The notes: a model not told the origin generated them from the sequence alone. A stretch of 64,000 nucleotides of DNA from Paenibacillus_E qinlingensis_A (GCF_031455095.1 NZ_JAVDSB010000012.1:1-64000); one strand, 5' to 3'. Counted from the stretch's first letter, positions 1-8,389 are shown. Numbers and translations are program-made.

Positions 1-50
1 TTCAACCGGATCGTAATCGGAAAGATCAACAATGTGTGGAAGATACTCGC

Positions 51-713
51 TTATGAGTTGAATGAATAATAAGGTATTTTTCCAACATCCGCTTCATCCG
101 CTGTGTGCCACAGGAATGTTGGCGGTGTATCCGACGTTACTTGTAGTTCATTACTTAAAAGCTGGACTAAATCTTCGCTAGCATTTTCACCTATCAAATT
201 GATTCGTGAACCTTGATGCGCGTTCACACCAAGTGAAATAACCGGATAACACAGAACCATGAGATTGGGACGGGAGCTTTGATGCTCAATTGGATCTTCA
301 GAAGCCTGATCTCCCCCATCGTAGTGCGTGCCCGCTGTCGCTGCCAAATGTCCGCCTGCCGAAAAACCAAGAATACCAATGCGTTTCGCATCCACACCCC
401 ATGCCTCCGCATGGTGTCTGACGATTCGAATAGCCCGCTGGGCGTCATTTAGAGGAATAGGATGTTTATACGGAGCTACACGATAGTTCAACACGTAAGC
501 GGATATGCCAAGTCCATTCAGCCATTTTGCAATTGGCTCACCTTCATGAGGGGCGCGTCTGCCGTAGCCTCCACCTGGACATACAATAACTGCTGCGCGA
601 AGGCCATCCCCCTCTACTGGATATAAGGTTAAGCTTGGACAGCCTTGATTCTCCTCACCTTGACTATCTTGTACAGCTCCTGGCCACAATTCAATCGTTG
701 TCCCTGCGTTCAA
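51..713 (-). pseudogene. alpha/beta hydrolase (acetyl-esterase type), 3'-truncated
   Basis: This reads as a cytoplasmic esterase of the alpha/beta hydrolase fold, the BD-FAE/axe-like type that deacylates sugars. The oxyanion motif CPGGGYGRR lies near residue 45 and the nucleophile elbow GFSAGGHLA near residue 117. The start is a TTG at 713 preceded by a GAGGGGGT ribosome binding site. The frame ends at HTADE, where the acid residue sits, followed by about a dozen unrelated residues. The last ~60 residues of the family, including the catalytic histidine, are missing. The remaining 50 bp of the window do not restore them in any frame. It is probably a broken gene with a recombination junction near position 75-85, although an assembly error is possible. 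Confidence 0.6.
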
Positions 714-812
714 TTTTGAAACCCCCTCATTGGATTTACGTACTTAGTTAATAATAGCCAATCCTAATCAAGTAGAAAAGCATCTATTTCAACATTGAAG
801 GAGCGATTTGAT

Positions 813-1133
813 ATGATGGTAGTTACGACAGAAAATATTGCCGGATATGAGATTACCGAAGTTCTAGGCAGTACATTTGGTGTTGTCGTGCGAGCCCGAG
901 GCATTGGTGGGGATATTATGGCCTCTTTGAAAGGATTAATTGGCGGAGAAGTCACACAGTATACGCAAATGGTGGAAGACGGCCGCCGGCAAGCTATGGA
1001 CCGACTGGTCAAGAATGCCGCAGCCATGGGTGGAGATGCGATTGTCATGATGCGGTTCGACAGTGGGGATATTGGTCAAAATATGAGCGAAATCGTCGCG
1101 TATGGCACAGCCGTCCGGACGCGAAGGCTATGA
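813..1133 (+). CDS. YbjQ/UPF0145 family protein
   Basis: This is a 106-residue soluble protein of the YbjQ (UPF0145, 'heavy-metal-binding') family. Family features seen are the opening GYEITEVLGSTFGVVVRARG, the central GGEVTQYTQMVEDGR and the conserved NAAAMGGDAIVMMRFD. Family members form a pentameric or decameric ring, and a metal-binding role is proposed but not well proven. I chose the ATG at 813 because AAGGAG lies 9 nt upstream; a longer frame from a TTG at 795 would include that ribosome binding site. The stop overlaps the start of the next gene by 4 nt (ATGA), which implies translational coupling. Confidence 0.85.
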   Translation: MMVVTTENIAGYEITEVLGSTFGVVVRARGIGGDIMASLKGLIGGEVTQYTQMVEDGRRQAMDRLVKNAAAMGGDAIVMMRFDSGDIGQNMSEIVAYGTAVRTRRL

Positions 1134-1375
1134 GCGGGAACTCCTCTATTTTGCTTATATACGGCTTGTGGATCGTAGGCTTTCTTATATTACTTCTTCT
1201 CGGTTATCTTGTTTACGACAAACGTTACAAAACGAACGGTGCCGCGACACCTCAATCGCCACCAAATGGCTTTGTTTTTACAACTGAAGTCTTCATTGAT
1301 CCCCAAGATGGTTTCACTTATCGGGTCTATTACAACCCTCGAACGGGTGATCGAGCTTATATTCGTGAGAAATAA
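1130..1375 (+). CDS. small single-pass membrane protein
   Basis: This is an 81-residue protein of no recognised family. One strongly hydrophobic segment (about residues 6-27, ILLIYGLWIVGFLILLLLGY) is followed by a positively charged YDKRYK stretch and a soluble tail of about 45 residues that contains FIDPQDGFTYRVYYNPRTGDR. The topology is probably N-out with a cytoplasmic tail. It starts inside the stop of the YbjQ-like gene (ATGA) with no separate ribosome binding site, so its translation is likely coupled. The two products may therefore work together, perhaps with the membrane protein anchoring the YbjQ ring. That partnership is inference from gene order only. Confidence 0.75.
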   Translation: MSGNSSILLIYGLWIVGFLILLLLGYLVYDKRYKTNGAATPQSPPNGFVFTTEVFIDPQDGFTYRVYYNPRTGDRAYIREK

Positions 1376-1390
1376 TCGCTGCACAACATA

Positions 1391-1432
1391 AAAAGCCTTA
1401 CAAAAGCTGAGAATCGGCTTTGTAAGGCTTTT
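1391..1432. terminator. bidirectional intrinsic terminator
   Basis: A 14-bp inverted repeat (AAAAGCCTTACAAA and its complement, 1391-1404 and 1419-1432) lies between two converging genes. The arm ends supply a U-tract in both directions, so it can end the + strand YbjQ-like unit and the - strand phosphoesterase. Confidence 0.85.
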
Positions 1433-1449
1433 CTTTATAGAAGGACGAT

Positions 1450-3051
1450 CTACGTCCAAATGACTTGCCAATTGTGGTTAACACTAGCCTCGATGGTACC
1501 TCGCTCCATAATATACCCTGCGAGCAGTTCAGCTACATCCGTTGGGATATCCTTGACAACCGGCTTATTCTGGAACATCGCATAATTCCCTCCGCCAGCA
1601 GCACGGTAATTGTTCATGACCACTTCGAAAGAAGCCTCAAGATCTATGGGTTCCCCTTTAAAATCCAGCTGTACCACTCGGTTCCCAACAGGGCGGGCGA
1701 TGTTCAGCGTGTAGGAAATTCCCTCCCACATATCATAGTTGTAATGGGCAGGCTTCGGTTCCATGAACGCTTTACTTACTTGAAGAACGCCATCCGCTAA
1801 TTCAAAATACTCCGCAGACTGTTCCAAGGCATCCTTGATATCTTGACCTGAGATTCGAATGACCTTCAGCGTGTTCGGGTAAATATAGTTGGACACAATG
1901 TCCCGCATGGTAATATCCGAAGGAAACCCAGGAGAAATATTATCAAACAAAGCCGTGTTCGAAATCTGAGCACCCGACAGCTCCATTTGGACTTTGTTAA
2001 TGAACTCGATCAGTGCATTATCAGCTGTACGAATCTGCATGGGATCTTTCACGAGCATGTCTCCTGTAAGCTTTCCGATGGGTTGATCCAGCCATAGCTG
2101 TGTCTTCGCCTCGTAAGAGCTGATCTGCGCGAGCAGCTCCGTGTCCGCTTCCACGTTGTCAACAGGTAGAAGCTCGGATTGCTTGGAAGCAATACGCCAC
2201 TTCCCTTCCACCTGATCTAGCTCGATATCCACCTTCCCAAGTGTAACGCCAGCTGTACCAGGTTGAACAATGGTAACCCCATTAATGTGAACCCCAGCAA
2301 TGCTGCGATGCTGATGACCGGTGAGAAGAACATCGATTCCCTCTACTTCCATACATAGCTGATACCCTTGATTTTCACCTGTTAACGGCTCAGTAGGTTC
2401 TCCGGTCACAATATCTCTTTCAAATCCGCCATGGTAGGAAACCACAACAACATCGACATGTTCTTGTTCCCGCAGGAATTGCACCCATGTACGAGCCGTA
2501 GCAATAGGATCTTCAAACCGTAAGCCGACAATATGCTTCGGATCTTCCCAGTTCGGGATATAAGGTGTCGTGATTCCAAGAATTCCAACACGTACGCCAT
2601 CCGGAAATTGTTTAATCAGATACGGCTTACCGAAGAATGGCTCACCTGTCTCCTCACTCAAAATATTCGCGCATAACCATGGAAAATTAGATTCGCGAAC
2701 TGCTTTTTGCAGAACATTCATGCCATAATTAAACTCATGATTCCCGAGTACTGCCGCATCATATTTCAAATAATTCAAACCTAGCACCATAGGATTCATT
2801 GGTTCATTATCTAATCGCGCGTGGTGGTAGGCGAGTGGTGTACCTTGAATGAGGTCGCCGTTATCCAAGACAATCACATTATTTTTGTGAGCACGTTCTT
2901 GTGCAATTAAGGCTGCAATTTTTGATAATCCGACATTATTGTGCTTATTATTTGCGTAATGAATGGGAAACATATTCCCATGGAGATCGCTTGTTTCCAA
3001 AATTGTAATATGACTTCTTCGTCCTTGCTCCGTCTGCGTCAAGCGTTTCAC
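1450..3051 (-). CDS. 5'-nucleotidase / 2',3'-cyclic-nucleotide phosphodiesterase-type metallophosphoesterase
   Basis: This is a 533-residue two-domain enzyme of the UshA/CpdB type. The N-terminal calcineurin-like domain carries the dinuclear metal motifs SDLHG (residues 21-25), DNGD (63-66), GNHEFNYG (103-110) and GHQHR (near 245). The C-terminal 5'-nucleotidase domain includes NALIEFINKVQ and the late motif NYRAAGGGNYAMF. It hydrolyses nucleoside phosphates or cyclic nucleotides. No signal peptide is visible, so unlike UshA it is probably cytoplasmic, as in Bacillus YunD-type proteins. The frame can start at a GTG (3051), but GGAG is better spaced for the TTG at 3042. It is transcribed alone. 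Its neighbour phnD points the other way and also concerns phosphorus, which hints at a phosphate-scavenging theme. Confidence 0.85.
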   Translation of the reverse strand: MKRLTQTEQGRRSHITILETSDLHGNMFPIHYANNKHNNVGLSKIAALIAQERAHKNNVIVLDNGDLIQGTPLAYHHARLDNEPMNPMVLGLNYLKYDAAVLGNHEFNYGMNVLQKAVRESNFPWLCANILSEETGEPFFGKPYLIKQFPDGVRVGILGITTPYIPNWEDPKHIVGLRFEDPIATARTWVQFLREQEHVDVVVVSYHGGFERDIVTGEPTEPLTGENQGYQLCMEVEGIDVLLTGHQHRSIAGVHINGVTIVQPGTAGVTLGKVDIELDQVEGKWRIASKQSELLPVDNVEADTELLAQISSYEAKTQLWLDQPIGKLTGDMLVKDPMQIRTADNALIEFINKVQMELSGAQISNTALFDNISPGFPSDITMRDIVSNYIYPNTLKVIRISGQDIKDALEQSAEYFELADGVLQVSKAFMEPKPAHYNYDMWEGISYTLNIARPVGNRVVQLDFKGEPIDLEASFEVVMNNYRAAGGGNYAMFQNKPVVKDIPTDVAELLAGYIMERGTIEASVNHNWQVIWT

Positions 3052-3104
3052 TCCATTCTTTATATTGTAAAGTTTTACATATCATTTGTCAGTTTAACAA
3101 ATAC

Positions 3105-3133
3105 TTCACACTATCTTCCATATCTCTTATGAT
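3105..3133 (+). promoter_or_regulatory. sigma-A promoter of phnD with possible PhoP-type repeats
   Basis: TTCACA (3105-3110), a 17-bp spacer and TATGAT (3128-3133) make a good vegetative promoter about 55 bp before phnD. Upstream lie TTTACA (3074-3079), TTTGTC (3085-3090), TTAACA (3094-3099) and the TTCACA itself. These are spaced 11, 9 and 11 nt apart and resemble the TT(A/C/T)A(C/T)A repeats bound by PhoP. The PhoP reading is inference. Confidence 0.5.
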
Positions 3134-3189
3134 AATGTTATAGTACATCATAGATAAAAAGTAAATATTTAAACGGAGGTCAAAAAGAC

Positions 3190-4173
3190 ATGAAAAAATT
3201 AACATTACTCAGCTTGTCCATGGTTGTAGCTGCAGGTGCACTTGTAGGCTGCGCGAAAAAAGACGAAACTCCAGCTGCTTCATCAACAGCTAAAGCAACG
3301 GCAGCAGCAACAACTGCGGCAACTGCTACTCCAGCTGCGGCAGGATTCGTTCCAAAAGAACTTAAAGTTCAATTCGTACCTTCCCAAAATGCAGAGACAC
3401 TTGAGGCAAAAGCTAAGCCGCTTGAAAAATTGCTTGGAGATAAATTAGGTATCCCAGTTAAGGTTTCCGTTTCCACAGATTACAACGTTGTTATCGAAGC
3501 TATGTCTTCCAAACAAGTTGATGTTGGTTTCTTGCCACCAAGTAACTATGTTGTTGCTCATGATAACCGTAAAGCAGCTGATCTTCTTGTACAAGCTCAA
3601 CGTTTTGGCGTTGATGATACAACTGGTCAACCAACGAAAGATCTTGTAGATTTCTACAAATCCATGATTGTTGTCAAAGCTGATTCCCCAATTAAATCCG
3701 TAGCTGATTTGAAAGGTAAGAAGATGGGTTGGCAAGGTGTTACTTCCGCAGCTGGTTACGTATACCCAGGTCTTGTGTTGAAACAAGCTGGCGTTGATCC
3801 TGTGAAGGATGTAACAGGCGTTCAATTCCAAGGACATGACAAAGCGGTTATCGCACTTCTTAACGGTCAAGTTGATGCAGTAGGCGTGTTCCAAGACATC
3901 CGTGCCAACATGATTAAAGATTACCCAGATATTTTCAAACAAACGAAAGTTCTTGCTTTCTCCGATAAAATTCCAAACGATACAATCGCTGTTCGTTCCG
4001 ATATGGATGCAGCTTGGAAGAAGAAAATTCAAGATGCTTTCATCGCGATTGGTAACGATCCAGAAGGTAAAAAAGTGATTATCGATGTATACACACACCA
4101 AGGTTACGTAGCTACAACTGATGATAAATTCAACATCGTTCGTGAAGCTAACAAAGCAATGGGCTTGAAATAA
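3190..4173 (+). CDS. phnD: phosphonate ABC transporter substrate-binding lipoprotein PhnD
   Basis: This is a 327-residue lipoprotein. The signal peptide ends at lipobox LVGC with lipid-bearing Cys21, and an Ala/Thr-rich linker to about residue 55 follows. The mature part is a PhnD-type periplasmic-binding fold, with SSKQVDVGFLPPSNYVVAH and DLKGKKMGWQGVTSAAGY as family hallmarks. It captures phosphonates or related compounds (phosphite, phosphate esters) outside the membrane for PhnC/PhnE. AGGAGGT-like CGGAGGT sits 8 nt before the ATG. Codon use is strongly biased (CGT for Arg, GGT, CTT), more than in its neighbours, as expected of a highly expressed binding protein. Unusually it is not in the phnCE operon, which lies on the other strand 0.6 kb away. 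Confidence 0.93.
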   Translation: MKKLTLLSLSMVVAAGALVGCAKKDETPAASSTAKATAAATTAATATPAAAGFVPKELKVQFVPSQNAETLEAKAKPLEKLLGDKLGIPVKVSVSTDYNVVIEAMSSKQVDVGFLPPSNYVVAHDNRKAADLLVQAQRFGVDDTTGQPTKDLVDFYKSMIVVKADSPIKSVADLKGKKMGWQGVTSAAGYVYPGLVLKQAGVDPVKDVTGVQFQGHDKAVIALLNGQVDAVGVFQDIRANMIKDYPDIFKQTKVLAFSDKIPNDTIAVRSDMDAAWKKKIQDAFIAIGNDPEGKKVIIDVYTHQGYVATTDDKFNIVREANKAMGLK

Positions 4174-4198
4174 GCCTAGCTTACACACTACACTATCA

Positions 4199-4244
4199 AA
4201 CCACCGCAGCATGAGCCTTGCTTCCATGACGCGGTGGTTTTTTC
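4199..4244 (+). terminator. intrinsic terminator of phnD
   Basis: Arms AACCACCGC (4199-4207) and GCGGTGGTT (4231-4239) are followed by a T-run. It lies 25 nt past the phnD stop. Confidence 0.8.
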
Positions 4245-4384
4245 CTTCTAATTTTACATTCTATACCAGAGTTTCCTTGCATATTATGAATGTGGCACGC
4301 CCGTCCAAGCTCATCGTTTACTTTTAACATTCAAACGTTTACTAAGTCGGTCGTGTCATAACTCATTGTGGGGTGAAAAACGGG

Positions 4385-4633
4385 ATGTACGAAATGCTGA
4401 TCATGCGTAAATCAGAAGTCATAATTCGGTGCGGCACCGATGAAGTACACGGAATCATTTCGCAGTATTACCCAGAATTTCAGCTGTTAAAAATAAACAA
4501 CATTATGGTCCCCATTACGTTAATTGACCAAATCGAGCTTTTAGGGCCCGACGAACCGCTCTCACCTGTTGCTCATCGTCTTCGTGAACCTCGTACTCTT
4601 CACTTGGTTGCACAAGGTGGAAATAGTAAGTAG
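4385..4633 (+). CDS. small hypothetical protein, possible Sm-like fold
   Basis: This is an 82-residue protein of no firmly recognised family. The first 50 residues alternate short hydrophobic stretches (SEVIIRCGTDEVHGIISQ, FQLLKINNIMVPITLIDQIELL) in a pattern resembling the five-stranded Sm-like barrel of small Bacillus DUF2642-type proteins. The tail is polar and Pro/Arg-rich. The ATG at 4385 is favoured because GGGGTG lies 9 nt upstream; a GTG at 4373 would place the ribosome binding site inside the gene. It sits between phnD and the phnCE terminator on the phnD strand but behind phnD's terminator, so it probably has its own promoter. Function unknown. Confidence 0.6.
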   Translation: MYEMLIMRKSEVIIRCGTDEVHGIISQYYPEFQLLKINNIMVPITLIDQIELLGPDEPLSPVAHRLREPRTLHLVAQGGNSK

Positions 4634-4642
4634 GTTAAGCAC

Positions 4643-4681
4643 TTGATCTTGATCTTGATCTTGATCTTGATCTTGATCTTG
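4643..4681 (+). repeat. hexanucleotide microsatellite (TTGATC)6.5
   Basis: Six full copies of TTGATC plus TTG run without a mismatch. They begin 9 nt after the stop codon of the small gene and end 10 nt before a terminator. They lie in a 3' untranslated region, so copy-number changes would not alter a protein. Confidence 0.95.
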
Positions 4682-4691
4682 CATGAATGAT

Positions 4692-4735
4692 AAAAGGCAG
4701 TTCTTGAAGGTTAAGACCTTCAAGAACTGCCTTTT
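4692..4735. terminator. bidirectional intrinsic terminator
   Basis: A perfect 20-bp stem (4692-4711 with 4716-4735) has the 4-nt loop TAAG and A/T-rich ends on both sides. It separates the + strand small gene from the - strand phnCE operon. Confidence 0.9.
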
Positions 4736-4757
4736 ATTTGTGATACGAACGCGTATT

Positions 4758-6332
4758 CTAAACGATTCGTTTTCTTAATGATCCAGAGATATAGTCAATG
4801 ATCGAAACGGTAACGATAATCCCGATCAAGATAATACCTACACGCGGCCACTGCCGAGCATTCAGTGCGAAGATGAGCGGTGTCCCGATCCCTCCAGCTC
4901 CAATGACCCCAAGCAAGGTGGCAGAACGAACATTGATTTCAAAACGGTATAGTGTATATGAAATGAAATCCGGTATGACCTGTGGAATGACGGCGAACGA
5001 CATCCGCTGCCAGAAATTCGCACCAACAGCTGTCATAGCCTCTGTAGGCCCCATATCCATGTTCTCAATGGCCTCGGCATACAGTTTGCCAAGCATCCCT
5101 ACAGAATGCAATCCGAGGGCCATTACGCCCGCGTAAGCGTTCGGTCCAACGGCTTTAATAAAGATTAAAGCCATAATGATTTCCGGAATCGTACGAACGA
5201 CGCTAAGGAATAGCTTACCAGTACCAGAAACAGCGCGGTATTTGCTCATGTTCGCCGCAGCCCAGAAAGCAAATGGAAGACAAACGATCGCGGATACGAA
5301 GTTACCTAAATAGGAAATCGATAAGGTTTCAAGCAAGGAACGAAGTAAATCTTCGCCTTCTGGAATATAGACATAAGCCCAGTCCGGATGGAATAATCCA
5401 CTGATCATCGCTTTGGTAAGAATCCAAGTTGTTGGTTGGAAACCTGTAAGTTCCAAACCTGTTAGAGCCCAAATAAGAAGACCGATCACAGCCACTATAC
5501 CAATAATTTTATAGGTGTTAGCTTGTGTCTCAGACATCGGCTTGGCGCTTCCTTTTAGCAAATACGTACGGAAACGTGTACTCACCAAATCAATGATGAC
5601 GACGATTAGCAACGTATAAATAACAATGGCACAAGACTGATCATAACGGAACAGATCGAGTGTGTTTTTGAGCAATAAGCCGATACCACCTGCGCCAACT
5701 AGACCGAGGATGGCAGATGCACGAATACTCACTTCAAATGTGTAAAGGAAATGCGCCAAGTATGTAGGAGCAACTTGCGGCAGAACCCCGAAGCGGATCA
5801 GCTTCAACTTATTAGCGCCAACCGCCGTCATCGCTTCAAGCGGGCCTGGATCGATGGCTTCCGTCGATTCATAAGAAAGCTTTGAAATAATACCAAAGGT
5901 AAAGAAAATTAGAGCTAGCGTACCTGCTGTTGGACCAAAGCCTACTAATACGGCAAATAAGGCAGCATAGAGCAAATCAGGAATGGTACGAACGAAATTC
6001 ATAATAAATCGAGCTGGATAGGACAACCATGGCGATGATGTCACGTTGCGAGCAGCGAGCAGCGCCATTGGAAATGCGAATAACGCTCCTACAATCGTAC
6101 CCAAGATGGACATTTGAATCGTTTGAGCCATCGGCTTCCAAATGTCTGCAAAGAATAGCCAATCTGGCGGAAACATTTCTGCAATAAACTTCAGAATCTC
6201 CGGCGTCCCCGTAGCTAATCTTGTCAACGTTGCATCCGTTTGATATATACTACCAATCAAGAACAGCACCATGATCGCGATGATCATGTAGAACTTCGTG
6301 CGTGGAGGCTTTTTGACGGTTGCTACACTCAT
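4758..6332 (-). CDS. phnE: phosphonate ABC transporter permease, tandem fusion of two PhnE units
   Basis: This 524-residue membrane protein contains two complete PhnE-type permease domains in one chain, about residues 1-265 and 275-524. Each half carries its own ATPase-coupling loop: PGPLEAMTAVGANKLKLIRF in the first and GPTEAMTAVGANFWQRMSF in the second. Both also have the conserved segment S(A/T)xLGxxGAGGIG. PhnE is usually about 260-290 residues and acts as a dimer, or as PhnE1/PhnE2 encoded separately, so this fusion would supply the whole channel. Its start overlaps the phnC stop by 4 nt (ATGA), which implies coupled translation in the order phnC-phnE. The importer would be complete with PhnD at 3190 on the other strand. 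Confidence 0.92.
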   Translation of the reverse strand: MSVATVKKPPRTKFYMIIAIMVLFLIGSIYQTDATLTRLATGTPEILKFIAEMFPPDWLFFADIWKPMAQTIQMSILGTIVGALFAFPMALLAARNVTSSPWLSYPARFIMNFVRTIPDLLYAALFAVLVGFGPTAGTLALIFFTFGIISKLSYESTEAIDPGPLEAMTAVGANKLKLIRFGVLPQVAPTYLAHFLYTFEVSIRASAILGLVGAGGIGLLLKNTLDLFRYDQSCAIVIYTLLIVVIIDLVSTRFRTYLLKGSAKPMSETQANTYKIIGIVAVIGLLIWALTGLELTGFQPTTWILTKAMISGLFHPDWAYVYIPEGEDLLRSLLETLSISYLGNFVSAIVCLPFAFWAAANMSKYRAVSGTGKLFLSVVRTIPEIIMALIFIKAVGPNAYAGVMALGLHSVGMLGKLYAEAIENMDMGPTEAMTAVGANFWQRMSFAVIPQVIPDFISYTLYRFEINVRSATLLGVIGAGGIGTPLIFALNARQWPRVGIILIGIIVTVSIIDYISGSLRKRIV

Positions 6333-7102
6333 CCCTCCTGCACCCCCAACAGTTCATCCTTCTTGATGGCGCGACCATAAATCTCGGAGAACACATCATC
6401 CGTCGCATCAGCAACAGGTCCATCATAGACGACCTTACCTGCACGAAGTCCAATAATGCGTGTTGCGTACTCACGAGCCAAATCGATAAAGTGAAGGTTG
6501 ACAACAGTTGTGATGCCAAGGTCCTTGTTAATGCGTTTCAGGTCATCCATAACCTGTCGAGTCGTTAGCGGATCTAGTGAAGCAACAGGCTCATCCGCGA
6601 GGATGATTTTCGCTTCCTGCGCAAGTGCTCTTGCGATGGAAACACGTTGCTGTTGACCGCCGGACAATTCATCTGCGCGTGAATAAGCTTTTTCTCTAAT
6701 GTTCACACGCTCCAATGCTTTAAGCGAAAGCTCAAGGTCCGCTTTGGGGAACAAACCAAACATCGTGCGAAGTGTGGAATGGTAGCCAACTCGACCGGAA
6801 AGAACATTACGAATAACCGTGGATCTTTTGACTAAATTAAAAGTTTGGAAAATCATTCCAATATCTCTACGCATCCGACGCAGCCCCGCGCCGTTCGCTT
6901 TGGTAATGGATTTTCCATCGATTAAGATCTCACCGCTCGTCGTCTCATGCAGACGATTAATCGAACGAAGCAGTGTCGACTTGCCAGCCCCTGATAAACC
7001 TACAATAACTACGAACTCCCCTGGGTGTATGGTCAGGTTAATGTCATTCAAACCAACAGTACCATTTGGATAAACCTTTGAAAGATTCTTAAACTCGATC
7101 AT
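6329..7102 (-). CDS. phnC: phosphonate ABC transporter ATP-binding protein PhnC
   Basis: This is a 257-residue ABC ATPase. Motifs seen are Walker A GLSGAGKST (about residue 34), the signature LSGGQQQRVSIARAL (about 145), Walker B KIILADEP and the H-loop NLHFIDLA. The gap between Walker A and signature and the KANGAGLRRMRRDIGMIFQ segment are typical of PhnC. It powers phosphonate uptake through the tandem PhnE encoded immediately downstream. It is the first gene of a two-gene minus-strand unit. The 220 bp upstream hold no riboswitch or strong promoter that I recognise. Confidence 0.93.
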   Translation of the reverse strand: MIEFKNLSKVYPNGTVGLNDINLTIHPGEFVVIVGLSGAGKSTLLRSINRLHETTSGEILIDGKSITKANGAGLRRMRRDIGMIFQTFNLVKRSTVIRNVLSGRVGYHSTLRTMFGLFPKADLELSLKALERVNIREKAYSRADELSGGQQQRVSIARALAQEAKIILADEPVASLDPLTTRQVMDDLKRINKDLGITTVVNLHFIDLAREYATRIIGLRAGKVVYDGPVADATDDVFSEIYGRAIKKDELLGVQEG

Positions 7103-7322
7103 ATTCGTCCTACTTTCTTTTACTCAATTTCGAAGTACTAGACAGACTACTTTCAACGAACAGTGGGAAAATCCTTTTTTCTATCATTACCTTTAGAAAA
7201 TATTCATATTCCATTGTTCACCATGCACAATAAAGGACTACACAGTCCAGTTTGGACGAGTGCCCCCTCCAGAATTATAGCCGAATTTGCAAGTGAAGCC
7301 TATACCTGATAAATTGACAAAA

Positions 7323-7354
7323 AAAGGGCCTATGCGCGCTCGCAGTGGCCCTTT
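7323..7354 (-). terminator. intrinsic terminator of the nickel/cobalt permease gene
   Basis: Arms AAAGGGCC (7323-7330) and GGCCCTTT (7347-7354) are followed on the minus strand by a run of seven T. It starts 4 nt beyond the stop of the gene at 7358. Confidence 0.85.
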
Positions 7355-7357
7355 CTT

Positions 7358-8389
7358 CTATTGATTGTACTTCGTGCCCCAGCGCTCCTCGATTTTCATG
7401 CCTCTCCAAACAGCTATCGAAACGATCCAGGCGATGACGAACATCCCAACCAGAATAAAGCCTAATGTACCAAAATCAATCGCTTGCAGCCACGTCCAGA
7501 ATGTACCTTCCATACTGAACTCTTCGGAAAGCACCTGTCCAAGTTCAATCACACCAATGATTAATGCGGCAACCACCGCGAGTGCTGTTACCGTCAAATT
7601 GTAGTAAATCTTGCGAACTGGGGTGTGGAACGCCCATTTGTACGCTTTTGTCATGAACATGCCATCTGCCGTATCGAATAAGCTCATCCCAGCGGCGAAC
7701 AAGAGAGGCAACGAGATGACGCCGATAAACGGGATGGCATCCTTCGCCGCGTGCGCGGATATGGCCAACAATGCAATTTCACTGGCGGTATCAAAGCCTA
7801 ATCCGAAGAGAAAGCCTAACGGGTATACGTGCCAGCTTTTGGTGATGAATGAGAAAAGTGGCTTAATGAGGCGGGCAATAAACCCACGTGACTCTAATAG
7901 CTCCTCAAACTCATTGTTGTTGTACTCACCGCCGCGAAACTTCAGAAACATTTTGTACAAGCTAATCAAAATTAATAAATTAATGACACCGATAATGACG
8001 AGGAAAAGTCCTGAAACAGAGGCACCGATCACACCGCCGAAACGCTGCATCCAAGGGAGCTCACGTGCCGCCCATTGCACCGAGAATGCAGTCACTATCG
8101 CCATGACGAACACAACGGAGGAGTGACCCAATGAAAAGTAAAAGCCAACGCCTAACGGATTTTTCTTCTGTTGGACAAGCTTCCGCACCGTATTGTCAAT
8201 AGCCGCAATATGATCAACGTCGAACGCATGACGCATCCCCAGTGTGTAAGCTAATAGTCCAATCCCCCAGAATGCAGGAGAAGATTGAGCAACGGTGTAT
8301 AATCCTACCAGGCCGAGTACGTGAAGCAGGATAATAACAATGACATATCCAGCCCAGTTCTTTCTCTCCTGCAGCAAAGATCTCCACAT
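7358..8389 (-). CDS. HoxN/HupN/NixA family nickel/cobalt transporter
   Basis: This is a 343-residue polytopic permease of about eight membrane segments that imports Ni2+ and/or Co2+ by secondary transport. The metal-selectivity signature HAFDVDH (residues 54-60, HX4DH) in the second helix is followed by IAAIDN. GHSSVVF and LGFDTASEIALL, the other family motifs, are also present. Nickel would serve urease or hydrogenase and cobalt would serve B12 synthesis; neither set is in this window, so the substrate cannot be assigned. It is transcribed alone, with its own terminator, between phnC and a two-component system on the other strand. Confidence 0.92.
   Translation of the reverse strand: MWRSLLQERKNWAGYVIVIILLHVLGLVGLYTVAQSSPAFWGIGLLAYTLGMRHAFDVDHIAAIDNTVRKLVQQKKNPLGVGFYFSLGHSSVVFVMAIVTAFSVQWAARELPWMQRFGGVIGASVSGLFLVIIGVINLLILISLYKMFLKFRGGEYNNNEFEELLESRGFIARLIKPLFSFITKSWHVYPLGFLFGLGFDTASEIALLAISAHAAKDAIPFIGVISLPLLFAAGMSLFDTADGMFMTKAYKWAFHTPVRKIYYNLTVTALAVVAALIIGVIELGQVLSEEFSMEGTFWTWLQAIDFGTLGFILVGMFVIAWIVSIAVWRGMKIEERWGTKYNQ

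Noticed and set aside
3445..4227. 260-residue open frame antisense to phnD
   Set aside because: It is a shadow of the biased codons of phnD: rich in Cys, Phe, His and Asn, no recognisable domain, no ribosome binding site, and it reads through the phnD terminator.
4643..4681. Possible CRISPR-like array
   Set aside because: The repeat unit is only 6 bp with no spacers; it is a simple microsatellite.
7611..8126. 171-residue open frame opposite the nickel/cobalt permease gene
   Set aside because: The permease is unmistakable on the other strand; the antisense peptide has no family features or start signal.
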